Assembly: GCA_029204225.1 (NCBI GenBank)
Contig: CM055096.1
Coordinates: 63,829,240-63,889,239, forward strand
Origin: Diphasiastrum complanatum
Taxonomy: Eukaryota; Streptophyta; Lycopodiopsida; Lycopodiales; Lycopodiaceae
DNA length: 60,000 nt
Direction of reading: 5' to 3'
The position numbers and the translations under genes were made by a program. Each line of letters starts with the position of its first letter. Position 1 is the stretch's first letter. Shown piece after piece: positions 42,952 to 53,867 of the stretch. The notes below the pieces were generated by a model. It saw nothing but the letters and a program-made list of their open reading frames with translations. It did not search any database and was not told the origin of the DNA.

Positions 42952-44090
42952 TTACAAATCAGATGAAAATCTTACGAGCTTTCCATTGATAATGAATCTG
43001 AAGTGTTCTAGTAGAATTTCATTGTGCATTAAGACCAGCTCTTGTCTGATATAACTCAAGCTCCAATGATCCTCCACTATAATTGTAGTTAGCATATCTT
43101 TGTTGTTGAAAATGTGGACTTCTTTTTGATCTGTATGATCATCCATTTGAAGGTCTTGATTGAGTGGCATCCATGTCCCATTTATTCGTTTCTACATTCA
43201 ATATCTCCAACTGCCTTGCATTCCCAACCCATGTCCATCAGATCTGAGAGTGTGTCATCTGGCACAAGGCTTACAAACAAATAATGTTGGTGTTCTACGA
43301 ACATTTACATTTGAAAAAAAATCTACAAATTCATATAAGGATAGGAACCAACTTAATCTATTGACTTTTGATCCAGTGCTAGCTTTCATTGAGTTTTTAC
43401 AAATCTAATAGTAATTTGCATCTAAAAGATTCTGACACCATACTATTAGGTGCAAGCCATTCATCACTTCCAAAATGTGGCAGTGGTATATCTTCAAGCT
43501 TTCCAAAACCTCCATGCATATATGGAATGTACTTGGACTCATAGAAAAATATACCACTATCTGCAAGCTCCTTAGATGTTCTTCCTCTTTGTATTGTAAT
43601 TTTTCAATATCTGAATGAATCACATCCAATATACTTGCTAGGGATTGTGCTGGCTCTCATTCGCTTATGTTGGATGGATATAAATCTGCAAGAATGAAAT
43701 ACATATATGATAACTGATATGATTTCAACAAGTTTCAAAAGCATGAATGTTATAATATAGATCCCAATTTTTTTTAAAACTTACAGTTACATTTTTGGTG
43801 ATCATGAATGTTGAAATCTTGTAGATACAGCTCTGAATGCATATAGACATGTTGAACCAAGACTTCTGAGATTGATTGCCCTTCTGGTGAAGTCCTAAAA
43901 TCAAGGATCTTTTTCGATATGATTTGAATGTCATCTTTGGTTTCTTTTTTGGTCTAAACATGCCTTTTGAGGATGGATGCAGTAGAACCCATGAGTTTTT
44001 TATATATCTTGTTGGTTTCCAAAATCCGGCATCATCCTTCTCATACGGTGAAGAATCACTGATTCAATTTTAGATCTTGGTCTCCTGGCC
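42952..44090 (-). pseudogene. Minus-strand exon-like pieces, one weakly NAC-like
   Basis: The first piece (about 43.73-44.05 kb) reads AGFWKPTRYIKNSWVLL, MFRPKKKPKMTFKSYRKRS and LILGLHQKGNQSQKSWFN, which can be lined up with NAC subdomains C-D (GYWKATG, KKTLVF, KTxW). The resemblance is weak. Later pieces read CKPCARCHTLRSDGHG (43.26 kb) and MLTTIIVEDHWSLSYIRQE with FRFIINGKLVRF (42952-43170). Intron-like gaps separate them. I cannot assign a family safely; this may be one decayed gene or a set of chance frames. Confidence 0.3.
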
Positions 44091-44324
44091 ATATCGATTT
44101 CTTCCAAAGTTTAGCACCAAGTTCTCAAATCTATGAAATGCCAAATCGACTCAATGTTATATGATACTTATTCAATGTGAATGGATAACTGGACCACAAT
44201 AACAACATGTGGTAACTATGCTTACTGTCTAACTGTGATGCATGTCACCAATTCCTATGCATGTGATGACTTAATGTTGGCAAACCTGTGTAGTTTGAAA
44301 TTTATGAACATATTAATCAGTGTG

Positions 44325-44587
44325 GTTAAATAATTAGCTAGAGACAATGTCGTTAGGCAGATTCACACGTTTGGGGCAGACACTATCCACCAATAGCATT
44401 TTCCCACCCTGCCCGGTGGCAAATTCAAAATTTTTAAAAATTAATTTTTATAACTTTATTATTTCTATCTACGTTACATAGATTTCAAATATATGCAATT
44501 TCATTGGGCCACATGGTGGACAAAACTAAGAAAAAATAAAAAACATCTTTAGGAAGGGTCTTTTTTAATTTTGAAACTCCTCTAATG
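44325..44587. mobile_element. MULE-like terminal region (right end copy 2)
   Basis: Aligns with 51485-51747 through CCGGTGGCAAATTC/ATTACCGG-type words, TTATTGGGCCACATG or CATTGGGCCACATG, GCATCTT or ACATCTT and the identical end AACTCCTCTAATG. The end word matches the terminal inverted repeat of the element at 50433-51747. No matching left end was found. Confidence 0.6.
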
Positions 44588-46890
44588 TTTGGTTGCGGGG
44601 ATAAACCTCAAACACTTTACCTTCGGCCTTCGCTTCGATGAACCTCGAACACTTTACCTTCATCTTTAGAGATCTTTTTGTCCTTCGGGACATCTTCGTC
44701 TTTTGGGGTGTCTTCGGCAAGGTTGCAGGTTCAGACACTCCCTCTTGAATGATGCAACCTTTGTATATGTTTAGTCCCATTGATTTTCTTTGTTTTGTAA
44801 AGAGTGGTTTGTTGAGCGGCTTCATGAGCAAATCTGCAGCCATGTCTTCGGATTTTATGTATTGGACTTTCAACTCTCTCTTCGAGATCAAGTCTCGAAT
44901 GTGATGGTACTTCAGAGGTATGTGTTTAGTCTTTGAATGAAAAATGAGATCTTGAGATAGATATATGGCACTCTGAGAATCCATCATCATCGTGCATGAT
45001 TCTCCTTTTTGTATACCAATTGCCTCCAGCATCATCTGTAACCATACTACCTCATTCACCATCGTCGAAGCTATGACATATTCAGCTTGAGATGAGAATT
45101 GAGCCACCAATGTTTGTTTCTTGCATGACCAGCTGATTGCTGCTCTACATGCTATTGAACCCCCTCCTGTCACGGATTTGTTGTCATCTTTGTAGCTTGC
45201 CCAACTTGCATCACTGTAGTGTTGCAACTCAAATCCTTTTTCTTGTTTTCCTGCTTTGTAGGTCGATCCCATATTTTGGGTGCCTTTCATGTATTGCAGA
45301 ATTCTTTTTGCCATTTGCCAGTGTGCCATGACAGGATTCAAGGAGAATGGACTCAATGAATATACTAGGAAGGCCAAGTCAGGTCTGGTACAGATTGTGA
45401 GGTACATTAGACTACCGATCAAGAGCTTTGGTGTGGTATACCTTCCATCTTTTGTCTCTCCTCATCAGTATTCGGGTAGTCCTATTTTGTCAGTCTGGCT
45501 CCAACTATCATTGGTGTGGCTTGTACTTTGTAGTCCAAAATTCAGCACTGCTTCAGCACCTTTTCTGTGTATTCTGATTGACTCAGATGCATGACTCCTC
45601 TAATTCGATCTCTTCTGATCTCCAACCCAAGACATTTTGTTGCTTCTCCTAGATTTATGATTTCATAACTTGCAAAAATCTGACTCTTCATTTTTTTTAT
45701 TAGCATCAAAGAGTGTTCTATCATTAGGGATTCATCTACAAAAATAGTTAGAATCACAAAGCTTCTTCTACTTCTTTTATATAGACATTACAGTCTGGTT
45801 GTGTAGGAACAAAGTCTAGAGACTTCAGAAGGTTGTCAACCTTCTTGTACCAGGATCGTGATGCTTGTTTCAGACCATAAATACATCGATGCAACCGACA
45901 AACATATTGTCGATTGTCGGGGTCTTCAAATCCTTCAGGTTGTTTCATAAAAATTTCTTCCTCTAGATCTCCATGGAGGAAGACTGCCTTAACATCAATC
46001 TGGTGTATTTCCAGCTTGTATTGTGTTTCTATGCAAGGAGAAGTCGAATGCTTGCCATCTTGACCATTGGTGAGTAGGTATTAAAGTAATCAATATTGTA
46101 CCTTTGCATGTAGCCCTTGGTTGGCCTTGTAGCATCTAATAGTGCCATCTGATTTGATTTTTCTTATGATAGACCATTTGCAGTCGACAATTTTTTTATC
46201 TTCAGATAGTGGTTCTAGTGTCCATGTATCATTCTGTCTCATTGATTCGATCTATTCTAACATTGTCTGCTTCCAAAATTCTCCATCTGGAGTCTGGATG
46301 GCTTCTTGATATGTTGTTGGTTCTTCAGTGAAGCTGCAAAATTCAACATCTGCATCTTTGTTCCATTGAAGATTGTCAGTGTATTGATCTAGAGGTCTTC
46401 TTAGTCTTGTTGACCTTCTTGGTTATGTTCGTCGTTGTTGGTTCGTGTCTTCTTCGACAAGTTGATCTTTGACTTTTTGCTCTGGAATCCGGGGCTTGAT
46501 ATTCTGATTTGGTATTTGGCCTCGATCTCCCTCTTGAATTGACAGCAGTGTGAAGATTTCATGACCTTTTTCTTCCTTCAATCTAGAAAATGTGTTCGTC
46601 GAACTTCACATCTCTACTCGACACAACTTTCTTCGAGGTTAGGTTGTAGAGCCTGTACACCTGTGATCCATTTATCTGACCATGATTGTTGTTTGCTCTA
46701 ACTTTTCATCGAGCTTGCTTTTATTTTCTTTTGGTATGTGCTTGTACGCTGCACATCCGAACACATGCAATTATGACAGATCAGGCTTTTTAGTTGTCCA
46801 CATTTCATACGGTGTCTTGTTTTCTAGGGTTGTTGTTGTTGATCTATTCTACTGGTGTACTACTACAACTATTGCATTAACGCAAAATTG
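44588..46890 (-). pseudogene. Ty1/copia integrase C-terminus, RT and RNase H
   Basis: Reading the minus strand from 46890: NKTPYEMWTTKKPDL and LHVFGCAAYKHIPKEN (integrase C-terminus); EAIQTPDGEFWKQTMLE and DCKWSIIRKIKSDGTI (RT start); PEGFEDPDNRQYVCRL with CIYGLKQASRSWYKKVD (45754-45948); ILTIFVDESLMIEH, where the YVDD motif is changed to FVDE; YLTICTRPDLAFLVYSL; and RNase H (YSDASWASYKDDNKSV, MMDSQSAIYLSQDL, MAADLLMKPLNKPLF) to 44565. Frameshifts and stops are common. The integrase core and protease are missing, since gag starts just upstream at 46.9 kb. Confidence 0.85.
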
Positions 46891-46899
46891 ACTCATCAG

Positions 46900-47320
46900 A
46901 GTTGTGCCACTGGGACCTGGTGCTCTTGTCACAAGTTAAGTGACGATCGTTTAGATCCTCTTGACATGCTAATCCAACTGATTGCCATCTCATTGCATAG
47001 ATTGCAAGTGATTGTGTAGGTGCATCACCAAAGCAGCAGTCCTCACTTCGTACTTTTGTTTTAGTCTTTTCCATGCTTCATGGCTGCTCTCACACTCTTC
47101 AATCTGCATGAGTATTTCTTCGTTTATGGACGAAATGATGATTTCCATTGTGCGCTCATCCTTTTTGATCCATTTGGCTCTCCTCGAGTCTCCCTCTTGA
47201 GTCTGTTCTTTAGTGAGTTTGTTCACTGACTAGATGCCTTCACCCTTCAAAAGTATTTTGATTTTGAACTTCCATATTCGGTAGTTCGCTCCATCAAAAT
47301 TGATTGCCATTCTTGTCTAG
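46900..47320 (-). pseudogene. Ty1/copia gag fragment
   Basis: The frame 46990-47226 reads RRAKWIKKDERTMEIIISS, ECESSHEAWKRLKQKYEV and VMHLHNHLQSMQ, the copia UBN2 Gag pattern. Upstream the minus strand has MAINFDGANYRIWKFKI-like codons near 47.3 kb, the usual Gag opening, but in another frame. The gene is cut after about 100 codons, where it joins the integrase C-terminus. The LTR and priming site are correctly placed upstream. Confidence 0.8.
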
Positions 47321-47356
47321 ATCGTTGTAGCCATATTGTGTTGCCTTAGAGAATAT

Positions 47357-47368
47357 GCTATGATACCA
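47357..47368 (-). other. tRNA-Met primer-binding site
   Basis: The minus strand reads TGGTATCATAGC, one mismatch from TGGTATCAGAGC. It touches the LTR edge at 47369 with no spacer. Confidence 0.88.
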
Positions 47369-47780
47369 TGTAGATTTTCATTTGTTCGTTTAGTTGTGGA
47401 ATTTTATTTGCAGGATCCTAACCAAATAACTATAGACCACAGACTTCAAATCATTCTATTAGTTTAAACGACATGAACAATCAAAGATTGAATTGAAGAG
47501 AGTATTTGTATTTGTATTTTGTTTTGAGTGAGTTGATCAGTCTCTCTCGCTCGTTGGCGGCCTGTCACTCCTCTCACGAATTCGCTATGTTCTGCTCATT
47601 GGCAGACTTTCATGCATAGTTGATAATGCTAACAATATGCTAGCACTTTCCTATCTCTTTCTACAATTGTAGTAATCTATCATGTGTATATATCCACTAC
47701 GTGGAGTTTACCAGATACTTTAATTGTGAATTACAAGACAGGTTTATGCTAATCAATTAGTTAGCTACCATGTGTCAACA
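47369..47780 (-). mobile_element. 5' LTR of the 44.6-47.8 kb copia element
   Basis: On the minus strand it begins TGTTGACACATGG at 47780 and ends AATCTACA at 47369, giving TG...CA borders and a length of 412 bases. A TATA-like GGATATATACACATG lies at about 47680-47695. The matching 3' LTR is absent; a MULE-like terminus abuts the other end. Confidence 0.82.
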
Positions 47781-47896
47781 TCACTTCTGGTGGTTGAGTG
47801 TGATAGCACAATACTCCATCCTCATCGAACTGCCAACTGTCAGCTCAACTTGTTTGTCTTATGTTCATCTTTTCTTTCCAGGGTGTCTTCATCATT

Positions 47897-48159
47897 TGGT
47901 TGCGGGGATGAACCTCGAACACTTTACCTTTGGATGTCGCTTTGATGAACCTCAAACACTTTACCTTCAGTCGGCCTTTGAGATCATTTCGTCCTTCGGG
48001 ACATCTTCGTCTTTCGAGATCTCTTCAGCAAAGTTGCAGGAGTTCACCATTTCAGACATCACTTTGAAAGTCAAATTCTAAGTCTAACATGAAAATTGGC
48101 CTCAATTGCCAAATATACAAATATAATCAAAATAGCAAAACTAGTTGAAATTTCTTACA
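47897..48159 (-). mobile_element. Second copy of copia 3' end plus LTR edge
   Basis: 47897-48045 repeats 44588-44735 (TTTGGTTGCGGGGAT, GAACCTCGAACACTTTACC, GTCCTTCGGGACATCTTC). It is followed by 48070-48159, which matches the LTR openings at 17859 and 20397. These are joined fragments of two copia families, in the same orientation as the neighbouring element. Confidence 0.7.
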
Positions 48160-48693
48160 CTTTTGTGTTGGAAAGGATGCTATTAGGGCATATGAAATGG
48201 ATTAGTTTTCCACTTTCTTGTTCATGGGTCTAGTATCTCTCAATAGAGTCAATTTTTCTGGGTTTCTATTCTGGCCGATGGGCAATGTCAAGGGAAACTA
48301 GCAAGAACAAACTAGTCTTTGAATGGCTAGATACAGAGTCTAGAACCTCCATGCAAAATCTAGCCCCAAGAAGGGCTTCAGGGAAAGTACGTCGATCGAG
48401 ATGAAGAGCAAGTCAAATTGGGTGGATGGCGTCCAGAACTTCGGACGGGAGGTGGTCACAGGTTCATAAATCTGATACGAACCAGAAGGAATGGTGGCAT
48501 AAGAGATACTAAAGAAGCTATGGTTGCAAAAGGTAGGAGGTAGATACATGCCCCAGGTACAATGATAGATACCTTGGCAATCCCAAACTGAGCTCTAGGT
48601 CAATAAAGCCACAAGACTAATAGCAGAAGTGAAAACAAAACTTCAAGATCTTCTAGTGTCCACAATTTTGGTGGGACCGCCACTAGTTTTGTT
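48160..48693. other. No gene recognised
   Basis: Unique-looking DNA without convincing frames. Confidence 0.4.
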
Positions 48694-49625
<932 letters not shown>

Positions 49626-49629
49626 ATTT

Positions 49630-49647
49630 TGGTGTCGTTGCCGGGGA
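49630..49647 (+). other. tRNA-Asp-type primer-binding site
   Basis: TGGTGTCGTTGCCGGGGA is two bases off TGGCGCCGTTGCCGGGGA, the complement of the plant tRNA-Asp 3' end used by Athila/Tat-type Ty3/gypsy elements. Four bases separate it from the LTR end, as is common. Confidence 0.8.
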
Positions 49648-49958
49648 GCTATGCCAATTTTTCTTTTTCAGCATGGTTGTGATGCTTGGATGGATGTTAG
49701 CTTGCATATAGGCATCATGGTTTTTGCATAGTAGTGTTAAGATCGCATTTTAGAGTTAGTTTTGGATGAATTTTTCATTTTTTGTGTGGATTTTTTGCTT
49801 GTAATAATCATTGTAGCATTAATATCAACAAGTCATGTGGTCTGTTATGGTTTTGATCATTCGAATTCAGGATGGTGGTATGTGATTCATGTTGCTCTTC
49901 AAAGCAAATAAATATTTGAAAACAAGGATGCTGAAGAGGACATGTCAACAATGAGCCA

Positions 49959-50291
49959 ATGCCATCCCCAATAAATGATCATGATACTCTACATGCATTT
50001 CAACTTCATGATGGCGATATAGTTCACACTTTAGAATTAGGTGCAATAGGAGATGAGGAGCATGATGAGTCATCATCCAACTCCACATCACACACATCTT
50101 CTTGTTCATCTTCATCATCAACATTTCCATCAACTAGTGAAAATCTACATATTCGTAGCAAAATCATAGGAGATATGTGGATAGACGTAGATATAAACTC
50201 ATTTGGTATGACAAATCTGTCGCATGTTGCAACAAATGATGAAAGAAAACTTGTGACTTTTACACATATATGTACTACACAATACTATTGA
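49959..50291 (+). pseudogene. Short acidic/Ser-rich frame in gypsy-type internal region
   Basis: A 110-residue frame, MPSPINDHDTLHAFQLHDG then GDEEHDESSSNSTSHTSS followed by a Ser run and SKIIGDMWIDVDINSFGM. It lies about 310 bases after the tRNA-Asp-type priming site, where gag would begin. I see no gag motif, and the Ser-rich part is low-complexity. It ends before the TIR element. Product unknown. Confidence 0.25.
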
Positions 50292-51044
50292 TCATGCCTC
50301 CAACATATTTGTATGTGCATCATGCAACAACTCGCCCATGTGTCTCCAAATACTACTAGGCACGGTAAAGTTGTCACATGATGCATATACAAATGACATG
50401 ATAACAAATTCATGATTTTTACCTTTATATACCATTAGAGGAGTTTTCGATTCTAAAAGGGTCGTATAAGAAATCGTGCCTTAGTAAGAGAATGTTAGAG
50501 AGAGAATGATAAAATGAATGGAATTTTTCCTCATTTTCTTAGTTTCCGATGCTGCCCGCCGTCTAAGTTGTGTGGCTGGCTCATTTTTTGAAGTATATTA
50601 ATAGTGCGCATGAAACAAAGCATGCTGCCAAGAAGCAAAGCACACGCCACAAGCGAGAGAAAATTCCCTCCAAAATTTCATGTGTAAAGGATCAAAGTTT
50701 TACATAAATAGAACCTCTAGCCTTTTAGATTTCTCCAGTCATGTTGTCACACTAATTTGCATGTCAGCTTGTCGAATACTTGTGAGTCATCCTGAGAATG
50801 ACTTTGAGGAGCTTTTTAAGGAAGTTTTAGCAATGTGGGCTCCTTTTGCAACTTTTTATTGATGCTATATGTCTTGTTCTTGTAGGTGTTGTGATTGCTT
50901 TTCGCAATGTTCAGGTTTATTGTTATTCTACTCTCCCTTCGATTAATAGTTAATATTGTTGTAAATAATGTATTGATGTTTCCAGCTTCTTGGTTGAGTA
51001 AGATGTTCTCTCTGTTATTAGATTAACCACTCATTTGTGTAGGA

Positions 51045-51101
51045 TTAAGGGTTTGGAAGACAAGGCTTAACCTTGTAGAGGTTCAAATCCTCTTCCCTTA
51101 A
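51045..51101 (+). ncRNA. tRNA-like fold lacking a D-arm (candidate)
   Basis: TTAAGGG (51045-51051) pairs with CCCTTAA (51095-51101). ACAAGG/CCTTGT form a central arm. AGAGG-TTCAAAT-CCTCT (51077-51093) is a perfect T-arm containing the B-box-like GGTTCAAATCC. Only eight bases stand where a D-arm should be, and the central loop has five bases, so it is not a normal tRNA. It could be a decayed tRNA-derived sequence. Confidence 0.3.
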
Positions 51102-51222
51102 ACTATTAAAATAAGGGAGAACTTGAAGTTGGGTCTGAATTTTGCTTTTATGTTTTTTCAAATTTGAAAATGCAAATTAAAAAGAGGTCAATCATGAAAT
51201 GAAAATGCAAGCTCTTAATGTT

Positions 51223-51323
51223 TATAGAATCATAATCAAGATACGAACATTCCATCATATTCTATGCAAAGAGTAGATCAGTTTTGCTTTTGGGAATGAT
51301 CACATCTTGATTATGATTCTATA
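51223..51323. repeat. 20-bp perfect inverted repeat, 61-base spacer
   Basis: Arms 51223-51242 and 51304-51323 (containing GAATCATAATCAAG and its complement) are exactly complementary. They lie inside the TIR element. Confidence 0.92.
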
Positions 51324-51747
51324 AAAATATCAAAAATTTCTAGAAAATCTATTGTTGTTCTACTCATCTGTAGTTTAATGGCTGATGTTGTTGTAGATGA
51401 TGTTTTGCAGCTTCTTGTAGGTTGGCCCTCTTTAAAACATGTAATTTTGTTTAACTATGCTTTGCTCAAAATATATTACTACTAACCATAAGTTTTAAGA
51501 ATCGGGCAGTTAGGAGTCTTGCGGGCAGCAAGTATTGTCAAATCACAACTCCAGACCCTACCCAGCGGGAGTTTTGAAATGTTCAAAATATTACCGGAAA
51601 ATGCCAAATTTTTTCAGACCGACAAACAACGTTACGTTCTTTCACAGGTGTAAAAACTTTATTGGGCCACATGTACATTGAATAGTTGAATAGTCAATAA
51701 AAGCATCTTGACAAACAACCCTTTTGGTGCTTGGAACTCCTCTAATG

Positions 51748-52719
51748 CACACCATACCATCGATCATGCCGCCAATGTATTGCTTGTTTTATTCATGCTT
51801 TGGTATGGTGGATTTGAATGTGAAATTAGACTCATGAATTATATGTATATGTACAAACGATGCTAATGTGATTGATCATGTCTCATTTCAATTATTGACC
51901 ATATTTGCCTTTTTATGGTAACTGGTGAAATAGCCTCCATCACCATAAAAAATACCAGACTATAAAAGATATTGGTAAGTGTTGGTCCAATAATGATAGA
52001 CATAGATTTTGACAAACTATTTCAATGCCAACAAAGCAAGTCCTAAAAGTCAACAAGCCTTCAATATTATAGGATTTTGGAAAAAACCTCAAAAGAGGGT
52101 GCTCCAAGACTTCGCATGGCATGTCAAAGAGAATAAATTGTTTAAAATTTTCAAAATAAAAGTGTAACACTACTAAGTCAATGTTATATAACATAATTAC
52201 ATGGCCTCCTCTCCAAGCAATACATGCCACAAACGTATTGAGGTGCAATAGATTGTTTTCCTTTCCGTCATTGTTTAAATTTGACTTGGAGTTAAGCTAT
52301 TGTCATTGCATGTTCGTCATTGTTTAAATTTGACTTGGAGTTAACCTATTGTCATTGCATGTTCTAAGATGACACGTTGCTCTCGCGAGTTGGAAGGAGA
52401 ACTTGAAGTTTATCTATTATATCTTTTTAAATTACAATGCCCTTTTTTAATATATCATAAAAACTTTAATTTTTTAAATGATTTAAATTACAATGTCCTT
52501 TTTTTTTATATGGTTTTCAAACATTGTAATTCCTTTTTACCTCGTGATACAAAACTTGTCACAATTTCAAAGATCATCTTGTTTTTCTGAGGTGCAAAAG
52601 AGTAGATTGCTAGAAAAACAGTCTTTTAGCATCTACCACTCTAATACAATTACACCAGTCATGGAGTCCATCTTCATGGAAGGGTAGGGGTGGCAGCTGG
52701 GTCCCCCCACCCCTCTACG
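51748..52719. other. AT-rich DNA without a recognised gene
   Basis: Only short frames. 51748-51785 resembles 50277-50315, left of the TIR element. Confidence 0.4.
52267..52364. repeat. 49-bp tandem duplication
   Basis: Copies 52267-52315 and 52316-52364 (GTCATTGTTTAAATTTGAC...) differ by one or two bases. Confidence 0.95.
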
Positions 52720-53160
52720 TCACACTTAGACTTCCGTATGAGCCCTACAGACTCCCGCAGAGGTTGGGCTCGGGTAGGTTTCTTCTCTAACAATACACAG
52801 TCTCTCTCTTATTCGGCACACCAATTTAAGGAGGCCTTACGAGTTCCTGAGATCGAAACTATGGGTTTAGATCGTGTAAAATGATATTGTGATTGTGTGC
52901 AGAATTTACTGCGTGCAAATCAACCATTTCTCAATTCATAGATGATGAAAGGGAGCTGCAGCAGTTTTTATACAGTAATAGAGATCATCACTGTAGGTTG
53001 ATCTTTGCAGTAATCTTTCTAGATCAATCTGTTCATCTTGAACGGACACTGGAATTGAGTGCAAAGACTACTGCATGCACACATCACTGCAGCTTGAGCT
53101 GTCGACGATTCAAAATTGGATATGAAGTCTTCAGTTGCTCATCTGCATAATAGGAAACAC
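52720..53160 (+). promoter_or_regulatory. 5' flank of SAUR gene 2
   Basis: Shares patches with 22.26-22.86 kb, among them GAGGTTGGGCT, GGTAGGTTTCTTC, CAATTTAAGGAG and CTCATCTGCATAA before the ATG. No individual hormone-response element is asserted. Confidence 0.5.
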
Positions 53161-53598
53161 ATGAGGTTCAGAGGTGCTGTTCAGCTGAAAAGGTTCATAA
53201 CCAACTTCAGGAAACTCATCAATCCTTTGTTAAATAAACCCAGATACCACCAGTTGCTTTTTCAAGCCTCTCTCGGTTCCTTCACGAAGTGTCTATGCAG
53301 TGGCACTTATGAAGTTCGGAAGGGCTGCCTTGCTTTATACGTTGGGAGAGAGCACCATCGGTTTGTGGTGCCCACTCAGTACCTGAGTCACAGGATCTTC
53401 AAGGCTCTCCTTGATATATCAGCAAAAGAGTTTGAATTCCGGTATAGTAATGGCATCGAAATCGCTTGCAAAGTAGAGACTTTTCATTATTTGCTGTTCC
53501 TTATTGAAAACAATGATCCCTCCAATCAAACGATAAACATTGCTGACCTGCTTGATAGCGAGATATACGTTGATTCATGTTTTAACAATTTAGATTAA
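53161..53598 (+). CDS. SAUR-family auxin-responsive protein (paralogue)
   Basis: An intact, intronless 145-residue SAUR protein. The core reads YEVRKGCLALYVGREHHRFVV, PTQYLSHRIFKALLDIS, EFEFRYSNGIEIACKVETF and LLFLIENNDPSNQT, with the expected VG, RFVVP, YLSH and IxC positions. Some normally conserved residues differ from gene 1 (VRKG for IPKG). The start at 53161 is preferred over an upstream in-frame ATG at 53116, because gene 1 starts at the equivalent MRFR codon and the 5' extension is not conserved. Its C-terminus is ten residues longer, since the TAG of gene 1 is GAG here. Role by family: growth control through PP2C.D phosphatases; not shown by the sequence. Confidence 0.85.
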   Translation: MRFRGAVQLKRFITNFRKLINPLLNKPRYHQLLFQASLGSFTKCLCSGTYEVRKGCLALYVGREHHRFVVPTQYLSHRIFKALLDISAKEFEFRYSNGIEIACKVETFHYLLFLIENNDPSNQTINIADLLDSEIYVDSCFNNLD

Positions 53599-53807
53599 TG
53601 ATCAGCAGACTCTTACTTTTTTCTTTTGGTCTTCGTACATTGCGTGTTCTCGCCCAACCACTAAGTTATTCAGCAACAATGATTGAGAATGAATACACGA
53701 GCAATGAACCACGATAAGATGATCAATGATTATGGAGGTGATATATAATAGCTGATCCTTATTGTTGGGATATAGGAGGTGCTCATCCATCTTAAAGAGG
53801 TATCAAG

Positions 53808-53812
<5 letters not shown>

Positions 53813-53864
<52 letters not shown>
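53813..53864. repeat. (TC)n microsatellite
   Basis: Uninterrupted TC run of about 52 bases downstream of SAUR gene 2. Confidence 0.97.

Positions 53865-53867
<3 letters not shown>

Larger units (their letters stand above)
50433..51747. mobile_element. 1.3-kb non-autonomous TIR element (MULE-like)
   Basis: The left end CATTAGAGGAGTT is repeated in inverted form at the right end (AACTCCTCTAATG, 51735-51747). About 8 diverged bases further in, AAAAGGGT is matched by ACCCTTTT, giving imperfect TIRs of about 34 bases. TGCTGCCCGC deeper in both ends hints that the TIRs are longer. No transposase is encoded. The right 260 bases recur at 44325-44587. No clear target duplication was found. Assignment to Mutator-like elements rests on the long degenerate TIR and the nearby Ulp1-like gene. 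Confidence 0.55.

Noticed and set aside
42952-43170. EDHWSL on the minus strand as a second Ulp1 active site
   Set aside because: The following residues (SYIRQELVLMHNE) do not match the protease, and no Gln/Cys motif follows.
45588-45606. GACTCCTCTAATTC resembling the TIR end AACTCCTCTAATG
   Set aside because: It lies inside copia reverse transcriptase coding sequence and lacks the rest of the terminal sequence, so it is a chance match.
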